39,427 nt of DNA from Methanobrevibacter sp. (GCF_017447225.1 NZ_JAFSNZ010000050.1:1-39427); one strand, 5' to 3'; positions 8,633 through 17,613 are shown, counted from the stretch's first letter. Program-made: numbers and translations. The notes: generated by a model not told the origin, from the sequence alone.

Positions 8633-10489
8633 TTACTGTGATATTGTATGTTCCATAGTTAATGGGAACAGTAATCTAAATCCAGTACCATTTTCAACAT
8701 CAATGTGACTTATGCTTCCGTCTAACTGCCTGGTCAGGTTCTTAATAATCTCACATCCAAGGCTTTGTTTCATGTCTTTTTTAGTTTTATCTATACCCAC
8801 TCCATTATCTTTTATAATTAATTCTCCAGTATTTTCATCGAGTTTTCTGAATACTTTACTGATTGTTTTATTTTTCATTTCGGGATCTGGGAACGCATGT
8901 TTGATTGAGTTCATTGTAAGCTCATCAACAACCAGAAGTAAAGGAGTTATGATTTCAATGGATAAATTAATATCATCTTTCACTTCTGATGTAAACTCAA
9001 TTCCGTCCCTTAAACCAATCAGGTTTCTAAGTTTTGAATCTTGGTCTTCTATGTAGTCCTGCAGGTTAATATTTTTAAAGTCAGTTGTATTGTATGTTTT
9101 TTCATGCAGCAAAGCCAGAGAAGACAATCTTGATTGCATATGGTCAATGATTATGTTAGGCTGATTTTTATAAGCTCTTTTCTCCAGGTTCAGGAAACTG
9201 TTTAGTATCTGAAGATTGTTTTTCACTCTGTGGTGAACTTCTTTAATCAGTATTATCTGATGCTCATTTGCTTCCTGCAATGCATCCTGTTTTTTTCTCT
9301 CTTCAGTAATGTCGGTTAAAAATCCGATACTGTGTTCTTCTTCTCCGAATTCAAATTTCTCAATATATATTTCACATACTTTCTGATTATTAGGATCTCC
9401 TTTTACATTGTATGTGAATGTTTCATCGAGTTCGCTGATTTCTCTATTAAATAATTTTCTGAATGCATCAACAGTACTCTCTTCAACAATATTTTCAATT
9501 ATGACTCTTCGGTTGGAATAATTCTCTTTATCTTCCTCTACAATGTTATAGAAACCTTCACTGTATTCATAATTTTTCTGATCAAGAGGGTCTATGAGAA
9601 GCGCCAGTTTTTTGGAGTTTTTAAATCCGTTTAATAAAAAGTCAATAGGTTTCGTCATTTCTTTGTTGGAACTTCTTGTTATGTCTTTGATTAAACCATA
9701 TCTGCTTCTTAACTCTCCATTTTCATGGAATTTAGAATAAAGACTCAAATCCAAATATTTAATGGTTCCGTCAATGGTCTTGATTCTAATAACTGTCTCA
9801 TATTTAGGGGTTTTTTCATCTAAGACTTTCAGCATATTCTCAACAACAGGTTTGTCTTCAGGTATCACCAAATCGAAGATGATATTATAGAATTCATCAT
9901 TTTCCTCTCTTGAACGGCCGAGAATATTGTAAACTCCCTGTGTCCAGGAGTATTTGTCGTTGATTTTGTAGTAACTTCCTGTCTGAGATAAGTATTCGAT
10001 GAAATCTGCCTTATTTTCACCTTCTGTTCTGTTTTCTCCGGTGTATTTCAAATCAGAAATTAAAATTACTTTTCCCAAATCATATATTACTTTTACATTT
10101 GAAAATCGAGCTAATTTATCATTTTTATAGTATTGAATACGCATTTTATGCGTCTTTTGCGTTTTATAAACGTCATAAAGTGTATCATGTAATATTTCAT
10201 GGAAAGCCGGTGAAATTTGGCTTATCAATCGTCCGGAAACATCCTTTGTGTGAATATTTGCTCTTTCAAGTGCACTCAGCCCCATCATTTCTATCACGAA
10301 ATCTTCACCGTCATTATATGGAGTGAAAATATTCATATCGCAGGGAAGGTTCCTTAATGTCTTTTTAAATGGAATTTGCATGCCTTCAAACATAGGTTCT
10401 GCAGGCTGATACATCTCTTTTTCGGTAGTATCATATATGCTGACCTCCAAGGTGTCCTCCAATTTCCTATATGCCTTTTCGATTCTCAT
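8633..10489 (-). CDS. PAS-containing sensor histidine kinase (HisKA_2 type), copy 2
   Basis: About 618 residues, cytoplasmic, with no membrane segment. The N-terminal part has PAS-like regions, including a PAS/PAC-like stretch with RIKTIDGTIKYLDL and a second one ending HSIGFLTDITEERKK. Next comes a HisKA_2 dimerisation segment EVHHRVKNNLQ, with the likely phospho-His at residue 420, and a HATPase domain (N-box DELTMNSIKHAF about 521-532, G-box DNGVGID). A longer ATG at 10504 exists. The start at 10489 is preferred because MRIEKAYRKLED then aligns with MHIERQYRELED of the paralogue, and GAGG lies 9 nt upstream. It begins one base after the paralogue's stop. Probable partners are the downstream receiver proteins. 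Confidence 0.9.
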   Translation of the reverse strand: MRIEKAYRKLEDTLEVSIYDTTEKEMYQPAEPMFEGMQIPFKKTLRNLPCDMNIFTPYNDGEDFVIEMMGLSALERANIHTKDVSGRLISQISPAFHEILHDTLYDVYKTQKTHKMRIQYYKNDKLARFSNVKVIYDLGKVILISDLKYTGENRTEGENKADFIEYLSQTGSYYKINDKYSWTQGVYNILGRSREENDEFYNIIFDLVIPEDKPVVENMLKVLDEKTPKYETVIRIKTIDGTIKYLDLSLYSKFHENGELRSRYGLIKDITRSSNKEMTKPIDFLLNGFKNSKKLALLIDPLDQKNYEYSEGFYNIVEEDKENYSNRRVIIENIVEESTVDAFRKLFNREISELDETFTYNVKGDPNNQKVCEIYIEKFEFGEEEHSIGFLTDITEERKKQDALQEANEHQIILIKEVHHRVKNNLQILNSFLNLEKRAYKNQPNIIIDHMQSRLSSLALLHEKTYNTTDFKNINLQDYIEDQDSKLRNLIGLRDGIEFTSEVKDDINLSIEIITPLLLVVDELTMNSIKHAFPDPEMKNKTISKVFRKLDENTGELIIKDNGVGIDKTKKDMKQSLGCEIIKNLTRQLDGSISHIDVENGTGFRLLFPLTMEHTISQ

Positions 10490-10490
10490 A

Positions 10491-12380
10491 TTACTCAGCC
10501 TCATTCATATCTTCTAGTTCATCTTCAAAACTTGTCGGGAAAACTATTCTGAAAGCGGTTCCCACCTCACTATCCAAAATTTCTATTTTACCATCCAACT
10601 GTTTAGTTAAACTGTTTACAATTTCCCATCCTAAATTATGATTTATAAGTGTTTCCGGGCTTTCCAGACCAACACCATTATCTTTTAAAATGAATTCACA
10701 TGTATTTTCATCAACAAAATCGATTTTCTTGCTTATTGTCTTATTTTCCATTTCAGGATCAGGGAATGCATGCTTTATTGCATTCATTGTCAATTCATCC
10801 ACAATTAACAGTAATGGAGTGATTATTTCAATTGACAGATGAATGCTTTCATCAATGTCTGATTCGAAATTAATGTTTTTAGCACTGAATAATCCTTTCA
10901 GGGTTTCGTCCTGATCTTCAATATAGTCTTTTAAGTTAATATTCAGGAAATCTGTCGTGTTGTATGTTTTTTCATGCAGAAGCGCAAGTGAAGAAAGACG
11001 TGCCTGCATATTGTCCAAAATAAGATTTGGATTATTTCCATAAGCACGGCGTTCCAGATTCAGGAAACTGTTCAGTACCTGCAGGTTGTTTTTCACTCTG
11101 TGGTGAACTTCCTTAATCAGAATGTTTTTATTTGCATTGGATTCAATCAATTCCTCCTGTTTCTTGCGCATGTCTGTAATATCAGTTAAAAATCCAATGC
11201 TGTGCTCATTATTACCGTAAGTGAACTTCTCAATAAATAATTCACAAACTTTCTTGTGGTCAGGGTTTCCGTTGACTTTATATGTGAATATGCAGCTTAT
11301 CTCATCGAGTTCGCCATCAATCAATTTGTAAATCTCTTCTCGGATATTGTCCTCAACTATATTTTCAATAATATCTCTGCTGTGAATGTACTTTTCATGA
11401 GGAATTTCAACCATATCATAAAATCCTTCACTGAATTCATATCTTTTGCTTAAAGGCTCTACAAGCAGAGACAGTCTTGAGTTGTGATTGAAACCGTTCA
11501 GCATAAAGTCGACCGGACGGGTCATGTGCTTGTGCGAATCAAGGCTGACATCCTTAAACAGTCCGTAATGGCTTATGACATCGCCATTTTCATCGAATTT
11601 GGAGTAAAGATAAGTGTCCAGATATTTGATGTGTCCGTCTCTTGTCTTAATTCTGATAATGTTTTCATAAGTGTCGGTTTCAGGACTCATTGTTTCAAGC
11701 AGCTCTTTTACCAAAGGCTTGTCTTCAGGAATTACTAAATCAAAAATAATATTGTAATATGCATCGTTGGATTCTCGTGTTCTGTTAATTATGTTATATA
11801 TTCCAGGAGTCCATGTGTATTCGTTTCGTGTTTTATAATAGCTTCCCGTTTGTGAGAAATATTCGATTAAAGTTGATTTGTTTGCATCATCCTCAATTTT
11901 TTTCTCCTCTTCGCTTTTTTCAGCATTTTTCTGATCCACATAATCTGAAATAACGAAAAGTTTGCCGTCATCACAAAGGACATGGACATTAGTCAATGTT
12001 TGGATTTTATTACTGATATAGTAATAGACTCTCATCGCTTTTGGCTTTTGAGTTTTAATAACTTCTTTAAACGGTTCTTTTAAAATGCTATAGAAAAAAG
12101 GAGAACATTCACTCAACCTACGTCCTTCAACATCTTCCAAGCTAACATTTCCTCTCTCCAAAATATTCCAGCCCAGACGATTTACAATATAGTCTTCCCC
12201 GTCATCTATCGGTGAAAGCATGTTGACATCAGACTGCACATATTTTATTATATTGCTGAGAGGAATCTTTTCAGGTTCTGTTACCTTAGGGGCTTCTTCA
12301 AACAAATTAATCTTGTTAATATTGTATGCTCGAATCTCCTCAATGTCTTCTAACTCTCTGTATTGTCTTTCAATATGCAT
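10491..12380 (-). CDS. PAS-containing sensor histidine kinase (HisKA_2 type), copy 1
   Basis: A 629-residue cytoplasmic kinase, clearly a tandem paralogue of the next gene across its whole length. PAS-like regions occupy the N-terminal two thirds (RIKTRDGHIKYLDT, then HSIGFLTDITDMRKK). The HisKA_2 motif EVHHRVKNNLQ puts the phospho-His at about residue 427. The ATPase N-box is DELTMNAIKHAF and the G-box DNGVGLE. The start has AAGGT about 9 nt upstream. It is the first gene of the minus-strand unit. The PAS domains probably bind a soluble ligand or cofactor, since no membrane or extracellular sensor is present. Divergence between the copies is concentrated in the sensor part, so they may read different signals. 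Confidence 0.9.
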   Translation of the reverse strand: MHIERQYRELEDIEEIRAYNINKINLFEEAPKVTEPEKIPLSNIIKYVQSDVNMLSPIDDGEDYIVNRLGWNILERGNVSLEDVEGRRLSECSPFFYSILKEPFKEVIKTQKPKAMRVYYYISNKIQTLTNVHVLCDDGKLFVISDYVDQKNAEKSEEEKKIEDDANKSTLIEYFSQTGSYYKTRNEYTWTPGIYNIINRTRESNDAYYNIIFDLVIPEDKPLVKELLETMSPETDTYENIIRIKTRDGHIKYLDTYLYSKFDENGDVISHYGLFKDVSLDSHKHMTRPVDFMLNGFNHNSRLSLLVEPLSKRYEFSEGFYDMVEIPHEKYIHSRDIIENIVEDNIREEIYKLIDGELDEISCIFTYKVNGNPDHKKVCELFIEKFTYGNNEHSIGFLTDITDMRKKQEELIESNANKNILIKEVHHRVKNNLQVLNSFLNLERRAYGNNPNLILDNMQARLSSLALLHEKTYNTTDFLNINLKDYIEDQDETLKGLFSAKNINFESDIDESIHLSIEIITPLLLIVDELTMNAIKHAFPDPEMENKTISKKIDFVDENTCEFILKDNGVGLESPETLINHNLGWEIVNSLTKQLDGKIEILDSEVGTAFRIVFPTSFEDELEDMNEAE

Positions 12381-12537
12381 ATTAATTACCTTGATTTTTT
12401 TTCATTATGTATCAATATATGATTATATATAATATTTAAAATGTTGGAAAAGCTTTTTAATAATAAATGATATAATATATGTGGTTGAAGATTTTTTTTA
12501 TTTTCAAATTATATTAATTTTAAAAAGGAGTTATTAA

Positions 12538-13560
12538 ATGACTTGTAGTATTTTAGTAGGTGGAGCATGGGGTGATGAAGGTAAAGGAAAATGTATAACT
12601 TACCTTTGCAGCAACGATAAACCTGCCATTATCGCTCGTGCAGGAGTAGGTCCTAATGCAGGCCATTCTGTAGAGTTCAATGGTGAAAAATATGGTTTAA
12701 GGTTAACCCCATCAGGTTTCGTACATACAGATGCTAAACTCATGATTGGGGCTGGAGTTTTAGTTAATCCTGATGTACTGTATAAAGAATTTAATGATTT
12801 ATCAAAATACAATGTAAAAGAAAGAATGTCCATTGACTCCAGATGCGCAATCATTGATGAAAGTCATATGGACAGAGATGTAAAATCAGAGCATTTAGCT
12901 AAAAAAATAGGAAGTACAGGTTCTGGATGCGGACCGGCAAACTCAGACCGTGTAATGAGAACAATCAAACTCGCAAGAGATATCCCTGAACTTGAAGATT
13001 ATGTAACTGACGTATCACTTGCATGCAACGAAGCTATTGACAACGGTGAGGATGTATTCATTGAAGGATCACAAGGTTTTGCTCTTTCACTTTATTATGG
13101 AACATATCCTTTCGTAACCAGTAAAGATACTACAGCATCCACATTCGCTGCTGATGTCGGTGTCGGTCCAACAAAAGTGGATGAAGTCATTAACGTATTC
13201 AAAGCTTACATTTCACGTGTCGGCGAAGGACCGTTCCCAACTGAAATGACTCAGGAAGAAGCAGAAAGCAAAGGTCTGGAAGAATACGGTGTTGTAACAG
13301 GACGCCGCAGACGTATCGGATACTTTGATATGGAATTGGCTAAAGAGTCATGCAGAATCAACGGTGCAACCCAAATTGCTTTGACCTGTGTTGACAGATT
13401 ATATCCTGACTGTGCAAGAACACAGGACTATGGTGATTTGTCTGCTGAAACCAAAGCTTTCGTTGATGAAATCGAAACTGAAACCGGTGTGCCGGTTACT
13501 ATCATTTCAACAGGTCCTGATTTAAAGGACACTATTGATTTGAGAAAAGAATTATTGTAA
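12538..13560 (+). CDS. purA: Adenylosuccinate synthetase
   Basis: Catalyses the GTP-dependent joining of IMP and aspartate, the first committed step to AMP. The N-terminal [11 protein letters not shown] loop (residues 8-18) carries the catalytic Asp13 and the GTP-binding loop, and His43 lies in GPNAGHS. At 340 residues it belongs to the compact archaeal class, which lacks segments of the about 430-residue bacterial enzyme. An AAAGGAG ribosome binding site lies 7-8 nt before the ATG. It appears monocistronic. Confidence 0.95.
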   Translation: MTCSILVGGAWGDEGKGKCITYLCSNDKPAIIARAGVGPNAGHSVEFNGEKYGLRLTPSGFVHTDAKLMIGAGVLVNPDVLYKEFNDLSKYNVKERMSIDSRCAIIDESHMDRDVKSEHLAKKIGSTGSGCGPANSDRVMRTIKLARDIPELEDYVTDVSLACNEAIDNGEDVFIEGSQGFALSLYYGTYPFVTSKDTTASTFAADVGVGPTKVDEVINVFKAYISRVGEGPFPTEMTQEEAESKGLEEYGVVTGRRRRIGYFDMELAKESCRINGATQIALTCVDRLYPDCARTQDYGDLSAETKAFVDEIETETGVPVTIISTGPDLKDTIDLRKELL

Positions 13561-13605
13561 AGCTCATATGGGCTTTTAATTAACTTTTTTTATTATTTTT
13601 TTTCA
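13558..13605 (+). terminator. Weak hairpin and T-tract after purA
   Basis: A short AAGCTC/GGGCTT stem around an ATAT loop starts at the purA stop codon and is followed by T-rich runs (13585-13603). The stem includes a G-U pair, so the T-runs probably do most of the work. Confidence 0.45.
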
Positions 13606-13607
13606 CA

Positions 13608-13654
13608 GTTAATGTTTTTTCATACTCCAAGATTAACTGTTGTTTCATACAACA
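13608..13654 (+). promoter_or_regulatory. Repeated element upstream of the hydrolase gene
   Basis: Two imperfect direct repeats (13608-13625 and 13632-13650, both ending TTTCATAC) lie before a TATA-like ATTTAAATA. The second includes a 6-bp inverted repeat, TGTTGT-N5-ACAACA (13638-13654). Their position upstream of the TATA element would suit an activator site. No experimental support; this could be chance in AT-rich DNA. Confidence 0.3.
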
Positions 13655-13697
13655 TTTAAATATTTTTGATAATATAATTATTCTATAAGTGATAATT

Positions 13698-14666
13698 ATG
13701 AATGACGTTAAATTAACAGATGAATGGGATAAGGTTTTTCCAAAAAGTGAAAAAGTATCTCACAAAAAAGTAACTTTCAAAAATAGGTATGGAATAACTT
13801 TAGTTGCAGATTTATACAAACCTGCAGATGCAGATGATAAATTGCCTGCCATAGCATGTTGCGGACCATTCGGTGCTGTAAAAGAACAGGTTTCTGGTCT
13901 CTATGCACAAACTTTAGCCGAAATGGGCTTTTTAACAATAGCATTTGATCCGTCTTTCACTGGCGAAAGCGGTGGTCAGCCAAGGGACATGGCATCTCCT
14001 GATATTAACACTGAAGATTTTCAGGCAGCAGTGGATTATCTGGTAACTTCCGATGATGTTGATGGTGACAGAGTAGGTATCTGCGGAATCTGTGGATGGG
14101 GAGGAATGGCCTTAAATGCAGCTAGTCTGGATACCCGTATTAAAGCGACAGTAACTTCTACGATGTATAATATGACCCGTGTGACTGCCAAAGGTTATTA
14201 TGATGAAGCGGATAATGCTGAAGCAAGATATGAAATGAAAGTAGCTTTGAATAATCAAAGAACTGAAGACTTTAAGAATGGTGAATATGCAAAAGCGGGC
14301 GGTGTTGTAAAAGAAGTGACTGATGATATGCCTCAGTTTGTAAAAGATTATCATGACTTCTACATAGAGGATTTGGGTTATCATCCACGTTCACCAGGTT
14401 CAAACGATGGCTGGAATGTTGTTGGCTGCATGTCATTTATATCTCAGCCAATTATAGCATACTCTGATGAAATTAAATCACCTGTTCTTATGATTCATGG
14501 TGAAAATGCACATTCCAGATATTTCTCTGAAGATGAATTTGAAAAATTAACCGGAGATAACAAAGAGTTAATGATTATACCTGGTGCAAATCACACTGAT
14601 TTATATTATAAAACTGATATTATTCCGTTTGAAAAAATAGCTGGTTTTTATAAAGAAAATTTATGA
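13698..14666 (+). CDS. Alpha/beta hydrolase with a serine-free nucleophile elbow
   Basis: A 322-residue alpha/beta-hydrolase-fold protein. The nucleophile elbow at residues 130-136 reads GICGWGG and has no serine; Cys132 is the only obvious nucleophile there, as in dienelactone-hydrolase-like enzymes. The C-terminal GANHTDLYYK supplies the likely catalytic His, and SPVLMIHGEN is the usual strand before the acid. The insert between about 165 and 230 is a charged helical lid. The start is ATG 13698 with GTGAT upstream; the in-frame GTG at 13689 is part of that ribosome binding site. The substrate is unknown. Confidence 0.85.
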   Translation: MNDVKLTDEWDKVFPKSEKVSHKKVTFKNRYGITLVADLYKPADADDKLPAIACCGPFGAVKEQVSGLYAQTLAEMGFLTIAFDPSFTGESGGQPRDMASPDINTEDFQAAVDYLVTSDDVDGDRVGICGICGWGGMALNAASLDTRIKATVTSTMYNMTRVTAKGYYDEADNAEARYEMKVALNNQRTEDFKNGEYAKAGGVVKEVTDDMPQFVKDYHDFYIEDLGYHPRSPGSNDGWNVVGCMSFISQPIIAYSDEIKSPVLMIHGENAHSRYFSEDEFEKLTGDNKELMIIPGANHTDLYYKTDIIPFEKIAGFYKENL

Positions 14667-14699
14667 TTGATGAATTATATTTCATCAATTCTTTTTTTT
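14666..14699 (+). terminator. Hairpin terminator after the hydrolase gene
   Basis: A perfect 9-bp stem, ATTGATGAA (14666-14674) with TTCATCAAT (14681-14689), and a 6-nt loop is followed by a run of eight T (14692-14699). It begins at the stop codon. Confidence 0.65.
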
Positions 14700-14740
14700 G
14701 ACTGTTTTCATGATGTTTTCATAAATGTATAACTATTAAA

Positions 14741-14756
14741 TATAACAATTGTTAAT
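14741..14756 (+). promoter_or_regulatory. Palindromic operator upstream of fdhD (site 1)
   Basis: TATAACAATTGTTAAT contains the perfect 12-bp palindrome TAACAATTGTTA (14743-14754). A half copy, TATAACTATT, lies just before it at 14729-14738. The core is identical to site 3. It sits about 20 bp after a TATA-like stretch and 24-35 bp before the fdhD ATG, so a bound protein would cover the transcription start. Confidence 0.65.
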
Positions 14757-14777
14757 ATATTTAATTGAAGTGGTACT

Positions 14778-15608
14778 ATGGATTTAATCAGACAAACGGA
14801 TGTTATTCAATGGAAAGACGGAGAGTATAAAACAATTAAAGAAAACACTGTAAACGACGAATACACTTATTTGTTCATTGATTATTTGCCTCCACGTAAA
14901 TTCTCAACATATCCTGAAAACTTGGAGGATTTTGCTGTAGGATACTGTTTAGGTGAAGGCTTAATTAAAGATTATTCAGACATCAAATCAATCCAGCTGG
15001 ACGGAACTAATATACTGGTTACAACAACTCTTTCACATGACCCCGAAGAGGATCTGGAACAGGATGGAATTGTTCAGCAGAAAAAAGGCAACTGTGAACA
15101 TGCATGTGTCTGCAGATTGCTTGAATATCAGGGAGTCAATTCAGATAATGCCGGAGGAATCAGATCAGATTTGGAAACAATCGAACCAATTCTCTCAGAC
15201 CTGACAGTTGATGCAACACAAATCATTAAAGACATTAAACATCTGACCGATGAGGCTAAAATCTGGCAAAAAACAGCAGGAGTTCATGTTGCACAATTGA
15301 AATATGAGGATAATATAATCATTAGAGAGGACGTCAGCCGTCATGTCGCTGTTGATAAGGTGATTGGAGCAGCTTCAAAAGAAGGCTATGACTTTTCAAA
15401 ATGTTATATATCATACAGTGGAAGAATGCCTGCAGACATGCTGATTAAAGTAATCCGTGTAGGAATTCCTATTATTATTTCTAATGCGGCTCCTGCAGCT
15501 TCAGGTATTGATGTGGCTGAAGCTGGAAACATTACAATGGTGGGTTTTGTTCGTGATAACAGGTTTACTGTTTTTACAGCGCCTGAGAGAATAAATTTAA
15601 AAAAATAG
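14778..15608 (+). CDS. fdhD: Formate dehydrogenase accessory sulfurtransferase FdhD
   Basis: FdhD carries persulfide sulfur from a cysteine desulfurase to the molybdenum or tungsten bis-pterin cofactor of formate dehydrogenase. The 276 residues contain the family signature REDVSRHVAVDKVIGAA, and a cysteine cluster (C106, C110, C112) in the position of the sulfur-carrying loop. The C-terminal SNAAPAASGIDVAE segment matches the cofactor-binding region. Site 1 lies just upstream. No formate dehydrogenase subunit is encoded in the window, so FdhD is separated from its usual client and grouped with other sulfur-transfer genes. It converges with the ThiF-like gene 5 bp away. Confidence 0.92.
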   Translation: MDLIRQTDVIQWKDGEYKTIKENTVNDEYTYLFIDYLPPRKFSTYPENLEDFAVGYCLGEGLIKDYSDIKSIQLDGTNILVTTTLSHDPEEDLEQDGIVQQKKGNCEHACVCRLLEYQGVNSDNAGGIRSDLETIEPILSDLTVDATQIIKDIKHLTDEAKIWQKTAGVHVAQLKYEDNIIIREDVSRHVAVDKVIGAASKEGYDFSKCYISYSGRMPADMLIKVIRVGIPIIISNAAPAASGIDVAEAGNITMVGFVRDNRFTVFTAPERINLKK

Positions 15609-15613
15609 AAAGA

Positions 15614-16369
15614 TTAAAGTTCATCTAATGAAAATGAACCGAAATCTAACAGATCATAAGTTAATATTTTTGGAGCGACTGTAACTTTTCCAATTCCAGT
15701 TATTATTTTATATGCTTCAAAAGCTTCAAGACAACCGATAATGTTTGGTGTAGGTCCGATAACCGGTGGAACACCTGAAGTTACATTTTTCAAGTCATTA
15801 ATTACATCATCATTCAATTCTTTTCCAAGAGATGGAAGATTAAACATTTCTTCATATGTCTTATCGCTGTTTGGAAGAAATACTGTAATTTGGCCTTGTG
15901 TTCCGTGAATTGCACCGTGGATGTATGGAATTCCCAGCTCTTTAGCGGTTCTGGAAACTATCACTCTTGTCAGCACGTTATCCAATGCATCAATGACGAT
16001 ATCTGAGTCTCCGATTACCTTTTTGATATTGCTTTGATCCACATGCTCGTTAAAGGTCGTTGTTTTAACATAAGGGTTTATCAATCTCACTTTATCTGCT
16101 GCTACAGCGCTTTTTTCAAGACCTAAATCAGGCAAGCTTGCTAAGGTCTGTCTGTTCAAATTTGATAAGTCAAAGGCATCCTTATCTACTAAGACAAGTT
16201 CTCCAATACCCATTCTGGCAAGCATTTCTATGGTTTCTCCACCTATTCCACCACAGCCAATGACTGTGATTTTAGCATCTTTGAATCTTTCCTGTTCACT
16301 TCTTGTTACTATACTCATTTGACGGGATGCGATTTCCCAGTATCCGTCACCTATGTATCTTGTTGGCAT
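15614..16369 (-). CDS. ThiF/HesA/MoeB-family E1-like adenylyltransferase
   Basis: A 251-residue E1-like enzyme that should adenylate the C-terminal Gly-Gly of a ubiquitin-like sulfur carrier. It has the nucleotide loop GCGGIGG (38-44), NLNRQ (70-74) with the catalytic Arg73, Lys86 and DALDN (127-131). Only two cysteines are present, one in the nucleotide loop and one near residue 213, so it lacks both the zinc CxxC pairs and the thioester cysteine of many relatives. It may therefore only adenylate and leave sulfur delivery to another protein. Translated 8 bp after larE on the same strand. The obvious partner is the MoaD/ThiS-like protein at 19075. Confidence 0.88.
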   Translation of the reverse strand: MPTRYIGDGYWEIASRQMSIVTRSEQERFKDAKITVIGCGGIGGETIEMLARMGIGELVLVDKDAFDLSNLNRQTLASLPDLGLEKSAVAADKVRLINPYVKTTTFNEHVDQSNIKKVIGDSDIVIDALDNVLTRVIVSRTAKELGIPYIHGAIHGTQGQITVFLPNSDKTYEEMFNLPSLGKELNDDVINDLKNVTSGVPPVIGPTPNIIGCLEAFEAYKIITGIGKVTVAPKILTYDLLDFGSFSLDEL

Positions 16370-16377
16370 TTTTTCAC

Positions 16378-17388
16378 CTAAATATTTCTCCTTAATTTTG
16401 GCAGTAAATTCATAAATGAATCTAAGGCACTTTCGTAATCTTCTAAGTCATATCCGTTGATTAGACCATTTTCATTAATAATCAAGTTTTCTATCTCTAT
16501 TTTTGTGTCATTTTTTTTAATTATTTCATTTTCAAGCAGTTCTTGAGTATTTTTTATATTTATTGTAAATGGTAATTGATATGAGAATGAATTGTCATGA
16601 TAATCAATGCTGATGTATTCGTCATCATCAATTTCAGATAAATTTAAGGCAACTTTCTTGAAACCCTTCTTTTTTAATTCATCGTTAATTTCACTAAATT
16701 TATTGTCTTTTAGAATTTTATCCAAACTTTCAACTTCAACAATACCGAATTTTCCTAAATCTCTGACTTTAACGATTTCACAGCCAGTTTTTTCATGAAT
16801 ATGATCTTCACACCAACTGATTCTTTCAATTTTTTCTTGTGTAGTTGGAGTGTTAGTGGGAATTCTTGTTGCTAGACAAGTAGTTGATCTTGAATAAGGG
16901 ATATTATTCTTATTTAAATATTCATGAATGTCTTTTGAAGTCAATTTGGCTTCGATAAAGGGTGTATTAAATCCTTTTTTGTATGTTACGAGAATTCCTG
17001 GTCTGTCAATGACCAAGTCACTAATGTTATTGCCGTCACAGATATAATCAAAGCCTCTTTTTTTAGCTAACTGCTCTATTTTTGAATACATCAGGTTTCT
17101 GCATGTATAGCATCTGCCGGAATCGTTTGACAGGAAGTATTCCTTCTCGTAAAAGTTAACGTCAATTATTTCATGCTTTATTCCAAAGGATTCAGCCACT
17201 TTTCTGGTATTTTCAATAAAATTGCTTGGAAGCAAGTGATTGTCTATAGTAATGGCCAGTGTGTCTTTGGCCACTTTTGATGATAGGTAAGCTATTAATG
17301 TGGAATCGGCACCGCCTGAAAAACCGATGGCAACTTTTCTGTCTTTTAAAATATTTTTAACAATCTCGATTTTTTCTTCTAAATTCAT
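16378..17388 (-). CDS. larE: LarE-like ATP-dependent sulfur transferase
   Basis: A 336-residue PP-loop ATPase of the LarE family, which adenylates a pyridinium dicarboxylate and inserts sulfur when making the nickel-pincer nucleotide of lactate racemase. The PP-loop is SGGADS (24-29). Cys93 and Cys96 (GRCYTC) and Cys171 (TTCLATRIP) match the cysteine positions of LarE forms thought to hold a 4Fe-4S cluster rather than sacrificing their own sulfur. The last about 60 residues are a less conserved extension. No larB, larC or larA is in the window, so the substrate could be different. ATG 17388 has GTGAT upstream. Likely co-transcribed with the ThiF-like gene; a strong hairpin lies in its leader. 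Confidence 0.85.
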   Translation of the reverse strand: MNLEEKIEIVKNILKDRKVAIGFSGGADSTLIAYLSSKVAKDTLAITIDNHLLPSNFIENTRKVAESFGIKHEIIDVNFYEKEYFLSNDSGRCYTCRNLMYSKIEQLAKKRGFDYICDGNNISDLVIDRPGILVTYKKGFNTPFIEAKLTSKDIHEYLNKNNIPYSRSTTCLATRIPTNTPTTQEKIERISWCEDHIHEKTGCEIVKVRDLGKFGIVEVESLDKILKDNKFSEINDELKKKGFKKVALNLSEIDDDEYISIDYHDNSFSYQLPFTINIKNTQELLENEIIKKNDTKIEIENLIINENGLINGYDLEDYESALDSFMNLLPKLRRNI

Positions 17389-17406
17389 TTTATCACGTCT
17401 AAAAGT

Positions 17407-17432
17407 TTAAGAGCATCATTTGATGCTCTTAA
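17407..17432 (-). promoter_or_regulatory. Perfect 12-bp hairpin in the larE leader
   Basis: TTAAGAGCATCA and its exact complement TGATGCTCTTAA are separated by two bases, 19 bp before the larE start codon. One more AACT/AGTT pairing extends it past a single bulged base. No gene ends nearby from either side, so an ordinary terminator role is unlikely. It should form in the larE-thiF leader RNA, where it could affect translation, stability or processing. As a DNA palindrome it could also be a protein site. Confidence 0.55.
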
Positions 17433-17613
17433 CTGATTAATGAGTTTTTTTGGGAAGAATGATTTTTCTCTTCATCTGGTTTAAGGAGTTATTTTATTTT
17501 TCACTCATTAATATATCGTGTTTGTTTTATGGAAATTTTAAAATGGTTTTTTCATTTTTCAATTTATCAGCCCGAGACATGGAAAAAGTTGAATCCCTTC
17601 GAAATTAAACTAT

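Noticed and set aside
10490-10504. The longer start of histidine kinase copy 2 at 10504.
   Set aside because: The five extra residues have no counterpart in the paralogue, while the ATG at 10489 aligns with the paralogue's start and has GAGG at good spacing.
8158-12380. The kinase/response-regulator set as a chemotaxis system.
   Set aside because: No CheA, CheW, receptor or archaellum genes are nearby, and the kinases are of the HisKA_2 type.
17407-17432. The larE-leader hairpin as an intrinsic terminator.
   Set aside because: No gene ends near it on either strand and no T-run follows on either side; it lies in a leader region.
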